In this document: in pieces, positions 54,954-60,000 of the stretch
How the letters are laid out: every line of letters starts with the position of its first letter
How positions within the stretch are numbered: position 1 is the first letter of the stretch
Assembly (NCBI RefSeq): GCF_026151205.1
Contig: NC_087075.1
Location: forward strand, 13,068,303-13,128,302
From: Bolinopsis microptera
Taxonomy: Eukaryota > Ctenophora > Tentaculata > Lobata > Bolinopsidae
Length of the DNA stretch: 60,000 bases
Direction of reading: 5' to 3'
Notes under the pieces: generated by a model
The model's database searches: none
What the model was told of the DNA's origin: nothing
What the model saw: the letters and a program-made list of their open reading frames with translations, nothing else
Position numbers and translations under genes: made by a program

Positions 54954-57900
54954 CTACTGAGCTGTGTCTCCTGATTCTACTGCTGTGTCTCCGTATTCTA
55001 CTGCTGTGTCTCCTGATTCAACTGCTGTGTCTCCTGATTCTACTGCTGTGTCTCCTGATTCAACTGCTGTGTTTCGTGATTCAACTGCTGTGTCTCGTGA
55101 TTCTACTGCTGTGTCTACGTATTCTACTGCTGTGTCTCCTGATTCAACTGCTGTGTCTCCTGATTCTACTGCTGTGTCTTCTGATTCTACTGCTGTGTCT
55201 CCTAATTCTACTGCTGTGTCTCCTGATTCTACTGCTGTGTCTCCTGATTGAACTGCTGTATCTCCTGATTCTACTGCTGTGTCTCCTGATTCTACTGTAA
55301 TGTTTCCTGATTCTACTGCTGTGTCTCCTGATTCTACTGCTGTGTCTCCTGATTCTACTGCTGTGTCTCCTGATTCTACTGCTGTGTCTCCTGATTCTAC
55401 TGCTGTGTCTCCTGATTCTACTGCTGTGTCTCCTGATTCTACTGCTGTGTCTCCTGATTGAACTGCTGTATCTCCTGATTCTACTGCTGTGTCTCCTGAT
55501 TCTACTGCTGTGTCTCCTGATTCTACTGCTGTGTCTCCTGATGCAATTGCTGTGTCTCCTGATTCTACTGCTGTGTCTCCTGATTCTACTGCTGTGTTTC
55601 GTGATTCCACTGCTGTGCCTCGTAATTCTACTGCTGTGCCTCGAGATTCTACTGCTGTGTCTCGTGATTCTAATGCTGTAGACATGTCGATTTCTTCGTG
55701 CTCTGGAGGCTCAATTAACCATTTCCACCACTTATGCCACCTACTCCTGACTTTTTGAACAGCACTGATTGAGATTTTATACATTGTTTCATCGTATATC
55801 CCTATTGGGTTGATAATACAGTTTATCGGAAGGAAGAAAATACAGAAGATAGAATACCAGTGCGAAGTATCGACTAACTCTATGAAGTTAATAATGCAGA
55901 CTATGATAAAGGGTAACCATGTCAGCACATCTGTCATGATAATAATGGTGATTTTCCTCTGAAGTTTCCGCCTCGTCTTGGCAGCTTCCGAGGTCCTGTT
56001 GGCAGCAGCAGCACCTGAAATTTTAGTAGCAAAGATGTTTACCATAACGTAACATCCTCCAATTATCAGCACACACAACAGATTTGTAATGAGGACGGTC
56101 ATGGAGAACCAGCGGTAGGAACTGTCATTTTTCACAAAGTAGCTGAACAAACACAGTCCATTTTCACCGTAAAAACCTATGTTGGTTCCGGAGACGATAC
56201 CGTTTTCAAACATGTCCTGTACAAGATGTCTTATCGTAACCCAAGGCATGGCTGCCTTTTGAATGTTTCCACTCTGAATTCTTCCGTAGTACGCTTCAAA
56301 GATCTTTAAATGTTTTTTCTTGTCCGGGGCTCCGACAAACAGCGGATTGTTATTGTAGTTGAGATTTTGAACAAAATAATCCTCCAGAACAATTTCCGGA
56401 ATTATTGCGAACACAACGGCGATTGACAAAGCTGTAAACCCTGCTCCAAATAGATAGAGTTTCTTTTTCCTCGACAAACCATCCGCTGGTACAACTAGAT
56501 TCCTAACGGTAGAAGCTCGGATGATGCTAAGGATGGTCATTGAGTAGAGAGATAATAACGACCCTACAGTCGAGAAAACTCCCAGAGCAGTGCAGAGTTT
56601 ACTTGTGGTCCATTCGAACTGTGTCCTGCAAGTGCTCTCCTTAAAAAATTTCCCCTCTACAGAGTATAGTAATGATAGCATAACCAAGAAGATACCTTGT
56701 AGCAGGTCACCAAAAGTTATCATCAGCACAAAGAACCTGTTTATCAGGGCATTCTCTTTCTTCAGTTTAGGGTACTCCACCAGTCCGTGAACCAAGGTGA
56801 CAATGTTCAAGAGGATGGCAGATACTCCGAATACCCATGCCACAATGAGGAGAGAAGCAGGATCGAACATGTTTATTTGGTTTTCACACTCTTCATTACA
56901 TTCGTCCGAGTAATCTAAGCAGTCAAACACTCCATCACATTTCTTGGAAAAAGGGACGAAGTCCCCTGACTCTGAACATTTGAAATTGTTAATGCAATTT
57001 TCCTCATCGGACTGATCCTTGCAATCGTCCTCTAAGTTGCAAACTTTATCAAACTCAATACAGACTCCATTCCTGCAGGCAAAATATTCCTTATTGTATC
57101 TCTTGCTTTTTATAATAGCCAGGGCCAAGGTATCGTCTTCGGCCAACGAAAAAACAAGTTTAGATTTAGGAAAATTCATACAGTCAGAAACATCGAGTGG
57201 TTTCAAAGGGCACGCCTTCGCGAAATTACAATGTCCGGCACATGAAACATACACAAAATACTCTCCAAAAAGGTTCCTGCAGTCAATGTAGTTTTTGGCA
57301 TATAACTCTGAGGTTTTTACGTGAGAATCTTCAATTCCAATTACTTTTCTCTGATGAAGAAGCCTGGTGTGAGAACATTTTCCAGCATGGTCTTCAAGGT
57401 TGTTCAAACCTGGCAAACAGTAAAACAAATTTTTGTTCCAATTTCCTGATCTCGTTTTTACCTGACTGATCACCTCATATTCTTTCCTGGCGCCAACACA
57501 GACCTGAGCATCGCAGTTATCAGAGACTACTGAGCATACACGGTCTAAGTTTAACCTGTGATCTGTTCTTGGGCACTTTAGCTGAATCATCAGGGTACAG
57601 TCAGTTCCATTTTCCCCAGCAAACGCATGATAAGTTTTAGTCCCTGTACCACACTCTTTAACCCAGGATAAATGATCTTCATCTATCATGTTCATGCAAT
57701 CCACCACCCCATCCATGATCCATTGACGGGGAATTTTTGTAGCAGACTTTTCATAAGAGAATCGTCTGACACAGTTAATCTTCTGGTATGCCAAATCTTT
57801 ACAGAAGAAGTTTCCTTCATCTCTTCCAGCCTTGCAGTCTTCAACATCATTACATAGCTTGTGTTTGTGTATCTTACAATGAAACTCCGCTTCTACGCAC

Positions 57901-59036
57901 TCGTCATCCAACTGGTCATCGCAGAGAGCCAGATCTTTACAGATCACGTGTTCCGAGATGGTAGTTGGGTAGCCCTTCACATCGCATTTCAGGGGGCTTA
58001 TCGTAGAATAAGTGCAATTCATCTGATCTTTGTGCCTCATACATATCGGGTAATTTGCATCAGGAATCGAGCATTTGGACCTTGGAGTCAAGTATCTTTT
58101 CCTTGTAGCAATGGGCGCATTCCAGCATGTCTCATGCTTACCATAACATAATTGTTTATCAGCTCTTTCAGCACAGTTGATTCTGGGCGTTCCATCACAA
58201 ATATATTTCGGTCGAACGTAAATCATCTCTCCACCAGGATCCGTACAAAAAAGCCCCACGGTCATGTTATTACACTTCGCCTCGTCATCACAATAGTCGC
58301 AGTCACATTTACCATCGCAGACAACGTCTCTTCCGATACTTTTGCTTCCTGAGTCAACACAGTTGTACCTATTTTGAGACTTGTGGCAACCGTACTCATC
58401 TACTTTTACTCCCTCTATCTCATTCGCACAGCTACCAAGACCACGGCATCGTGCCAAATCCCAAGTTTCTTTGTTATATGAATTGCCTGTTCTCCGATAG
58501 CGTTTATCTGAGAACCTTTCGCCATCGTAAGGGTTACCATATTTGATATCCTGTTCGTACCTTTTGGCTGTCTCCTGACAAATTGGTTCTCCACAGACTG
58601 CGATCCTGGGACCATAAACCGAGTCCTGACTGTTTCCTCTACTTCTGGTCTTCTGGAAATCGCGCATGGTTTTTCTGTTACAAGAACTGTGTCCACACGC
58701 TTGATAGAAGGTGGCGTCGTCTGGACAAACTCTAGAGAACTTTGTTTCAAGACACGTTTCCTTCATTACCCTATAAAACCTATCAGATTTAATGCACTTA
58801 AAGTACCATCTGTTGTTTATGAGACACTTCTCTTTGAGGTATCGGTCTACAAGAACTTGGGAACAGTTGGTTACTGCCATCTTGTGTACTTCCGAAGGAC
58901 CAGAAGTTTGCTCATAGCGTAACTTTGTTGCTGCAAAAGGATAGGTTGATGCAAAATTATAGATTTGCCTGTATTGCGCCTCGATTCCTGCTGTTCCAAG
59001 AATCATTACAACTGTCAACATTGAACCAGTGTTCAT
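54954..59036 (-). CDS. LDLa-type seven-helix receptor with a 7-residue-repeat tail, intronless
   Basis: A single open frame of 1,360 residues. Residues 1-20 are a signal peptide. About 50-720 is a large Cys-rich ectodomain with LDL-receptor class A modules at about 225-260 (CDGKCDCDYCDDEAKC), 385-410, 655-688 (CRNGVCIEFDKVCNLEDDC, DQSDEENC) and 690-722 (CDGVFDCLDYSDEC). About 723-1080 has seven hydrophobic helices ending in INPIGIY, which resembles the NPxxY of helix 7; helix 6 has WLPF. A canonical DRY after helix 3 is missing (SIIRAST). The tail (about 1117-1360) is about 35 copies of DTAVESG. Overall it resembles rhodopsin-family receptors with LDLa ectodomains, such as the relaxin/LGR side, without leucine-rich repeats. 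The ligand is unknown. Lack of introns suggests retroposition or a single-exon receptor family. Confidence 0.87.
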   Translation of the reverse strand: MNTGSMLTVVMILGTAGIEAQYRQIYNFASTYPFAATKLRYEQTSGPSEVHKMAVTNCSQVLVDRYLKEKCLINNRWYFKCIKSDRFYRVMKETCLETKFSRVCPDDATFYQACGHSSCNRKTMRDFQKTRSRGNSQDSVYGPRIAVCGEPICQETAKRYEQDIKYGNPYDGERFSDKRYRRTGNSYNKETWDLARCRGLGSCANEIEGVKVDEYGCHKSQNRYNCVDSGSKSIGRDVVCDGKCDCDYCDDEAKCNNMTVGLFCTDPGGEMIYVRPKYICDGTPRINCAERADKQLCYGKHETCWNAPIATRKRYLTPRSKCSIPDANYPICMRHKDQMNCTYSTISPLKCDVKGYPTTISEHVICKDLALCDDQLDDECVEAEFHCKIHKHKLCNDVEDCKAGRDEGNFFCKDLAYQKINCVRRFSYEKSATKIPRQWIMDGVVDCMNMIDEDHLSWVKECGTGTKTYHAFAGENGTDCTLMIQLKCPRTDHRLNLDRVCSVVSDNCDAQVCVGARKEYEVISQVKTRSGNWNKNLFYCLPGLNNLEDHAGKCSHTRLLHQRKVIGIEDSHVKTSELYAKNYIDCRNLFGEYFVYVSCAGHCNFAKACPLKPLDVSDCMNFPKSKLVFSLAEDDTLALAIIKSKRYNKEYFACRNGVCIEFDKVCNLEDDCKDQSDEENCINNFKCSESGDFVPFSKKCDGVFDCLDYSDECNEECENQINMFDPASLLIVAWVFGVSAILLNIVTLVHGLVEYPKLKKENALINRFFVLMITFGDLLQGIFLVMLSLLYSVEGKFFKESTCRTQFEWTTSKLCTALGVFSTVGSLLSLYSMTILSIIRASTVRNLVVPADGLSRKKKLYLFGAGFTALSIAVVFAIIPEIVLEDYFVQNLNYNNNPLFVGAPDKKKHLKIFEAYYGRIQSGNIQKAAMPWVTIRHLVQDMFENGIVSGTNIGFYGENGLCLFSYFVKNDSSYRWFSMTVLITNLLCVLIIGGCYVMVNIFATKISGAAAANRTSEAAKTRRKLQRKITIIIMTDVLTWLPFIIVCIINFIELVDTSHWYSIFCIFFLPINCIINPIGIYDETMYKISISAVQKVRSRWHKWWKWLIEPPEHEEIDMSTALESRDTAVESRGTAVELRGTAVESRNTAVESGDTAVESGDTAIASGDTAVESGDTAVESGDTAVESGDTAVQSGDTAVESGDTAVESGDTAVESGDTAVESGDTAVESGDTAVESGDTAVESGNITVESGDTAVESGDTAVQSGDTAVESGDTAVELGDTAVESEDTAVESGDTAVESGDTAVEYVDTAVESRDTAVESRNTAVESGDTAVESGDTAVESGDTAVEYGDTAVESGDTAQ
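54957..55685 (-). repeat. Coding 21-bp minisatellite in the receptor tail
   Basis: GCTGTGTCTCCTGATTCTACT on the plus strand repeats about 35 times. It encodes the minus-strand heptapeptide DTAVESG with variants (ESRDT, ELRGT, QSGDT, EYVDT, ESGNITV). The reading frame is kept throughout, and substitutions are mostly conservative. Confidence 0.93.
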
Positions 59037-59040
59037 TTCA

Positions 59041-59229
59041 CTGACACTCTATCTCACGAGCGTGCTTACTTTGCTATCTGGTCGGTAAAATAATTACTGA
59101 ATTGATATTTTATAACATTAACGTTTAAAAAACAGTTAAAGTATGCCAATATCACAAATTTGTCAGTAAATTGTTCAGTAAATTGTTTCTGGCTCAGTCA
59201 GAGCTAGTCTCATGGCTGGAATTAACTGT
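59041..59229. other. Receptor gene 5' flank
   Basis: AT-rich DNA upstream of the minus-strand receptor start codon. GGTCGGTAAAATAATTACTG and paired TCAGTAAATTGTT copies (59164 and 59176) are present. No defined promoter motif is recognised. Confidence 0.4.
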
Positions 59230-59790
59230 CGGGATATTACTTGGAAAAAGGCCTTTGGTTGATTTCAGATTTTGGCACTGTTTCAGGGAAGTATTTCATC
59301 CTGTGCATTAATATAAGTGCATTCTTCACGATAATTCCATGAATTGTAAGAATTCCATACTCCTTAAAGCTATCCCTCTTGTGTGCAGGCAATTGGCCGT
59401 CCTTATAGAAATAGTTGACGTAACCTGGCATAACCATTATCACTCCCTGTTTCTGTTTGGCAAATAGTGACTCAATGTGTGATTTGGCTGCTAAACCCCA
59501 AACAAGGGAACAGAAATTTAGGTGGGATTGAACAACGCTGTGATAAATTTGAAGCCGCACTTCTAATGGTAAGTGCTGTTTAATTTTGTACATGATACCC
59601 ATGTATCTATTCATCTTAGCCCTAAATGCATGTATGTGTTTGCTCCACGTTAATTTTTCATCGATTATTACTCCGAGAAAACGTGCCTCAGTCACTTGAT
59701 CTACCACTACTCCAGCTATGGAAACTTATATGTTAGAAAGGGTTGTCGTTCTATGATTGCTAAATACCATTACCATCTTAAATAATAATC
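59230..59790 (-). pseudogene. 5'-truncated LINE fragment (reverse transcriptase C-terminal part)
   Basis: Minus-strand text reads VFSNHRTTTLSNI, stop, VSIAGVVVDQVTEARFLGVI, then IDEKLTWSKHI and VRLQIYHSVVQSHLNFCSLVWGLA. These are the thumb and C-terminal motifs of LINE reverse transcriptases, downstream of the missing catalytic core. One in-frame TAA (about 59727-59729) interrupts it and homology stops near 59790, as expected for a dead 5'-truncated insertion. The last ORF ends at 59237 (QRPFSK). Confidence 0.85.
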
Positions 59791-60000
59791 TCAGAATGCG
59801 TGCCTGTCTTTGTGTCTGTCTGTCCGTGTGCGTGTAATTTCCGAGCGGCTTAATCAAGAAGACGCTAAAAGTTACGGGACTGGTTTCTTCGGTATAGTGC
59901 CGAGGAAACTCTGAAGAAGCCAAATGATAAAGGTTTTTTAAATCGGTCGCTGGTAAGTGGTTTAATTGATGGTTTTGTACCATAAATGTGACTTAAAATG
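59791..60000. other. Terminal non-coding stretch
   Basis: It contains GTGTCTGTCTGTCCGTGTGC and TTCTTCGGTATAGTGCCGAG. An open minus-strand frame here lacks family resemblance and is probably chance. Confidence 0.4.

Noticed and set aside
54920-55758. Plus-strand frames of SPDSTAV and LLLCLLI repeats
   Set aside because: Antisense readings of the receptor tail minisatellite; the minus-strand frame continues into a receptor with recognisable helices.
1-60000. Bacterial-style operons, Shine-Dalgarno sites, riboswitches or rRNA
   Set aside because: None fits; the window has spliced animal genes, and I saw no rRNA or tRNA sequence.

Overview
The window is eukaryotic and most likely from an aquatic invertebrate metazoan. 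Reasons: short phase-consistent GT-AG introns, genes for animal axoneme-linked families (TTC6, ANKEF1), secreted LamG-type and sushi proteins, an LDLa-type seven-helix receptor, LINE retrotransposons, and AT-rich intergenic DNA full of foldback elements. A cnidarian or another early-branching animal would fit, but the sequence alone does not settle the phylum. All gene models below were built by reading splice signals, reading frame and family resemblance by eye; no search was run.

Layout. 1-8906 (minus) is the 5' part of an apparently young LINE: a giant 2,328-residue ORF1 that overlaps ORF2 by 8 bp, and an ORF2 (endonuclease, then reverse transcriptase) that stays open to the window edge. 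8.9-14.9 kb has no credible gene. It is a cluster of foldback or MITE-like elements: a 2.9-kb nested palindrome, a direct repeat, an 0.86-kb TIR element, and a 0.8-kb foldback made of TAGCGTCA/TGACGCTA words. 14.9-34.0 kb holds a tandem family of four secreted LamG-coiled-coil genes on the plus strand. Copies at 20.0 and 26.4 kb look intact, while copies at 15.0 and 29.7 kb carry disabling lesions. Inverted partial copies lie at 22.5-25.4 kb, and two insertions can be delimited by comparing paralogous flanks.

34.0-54.3 kb is one gene on the minus strand, a TTC6-like TPR protein with at least 23 exons whose splice phases all agree. Two other genes sit in its introns: an ANKEF1-like ankyrin/EF-hand gene in the same orientation (42.6-45.0 kb), and a secreted sushi-domain gene on the opposite strand (49.35-51.02 kb). 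The same ANKEF1-bearing intron holds a 1.36-kb near-perfect hairpin flanked by TTAA. This gene block is packed with minisatellites, and many of them lie on or beside exon-intron borders, so that 5' or 3' splice sites are themselves tandemly multiplied. 54.95-59.04 kb (minus) is an intronless LDLa-type receptor whose cytoplasmic tail is about 35 copies of a 7-residue repeat. The window ends with a 5'-truncated LINE fragment.

How the genes relate: TTC6 and ANKEF1 are both linked to ciliated cells in animals, so their nesting may matter for co-regulation. The LamG family, the sushi protein and the receptor are secreted or cell-surface proteins. Multiplied splice sites, tail repeats and a promoter-proximal CRE/E-box array suggest that minisatellite turnover is actively changing gene structure here.
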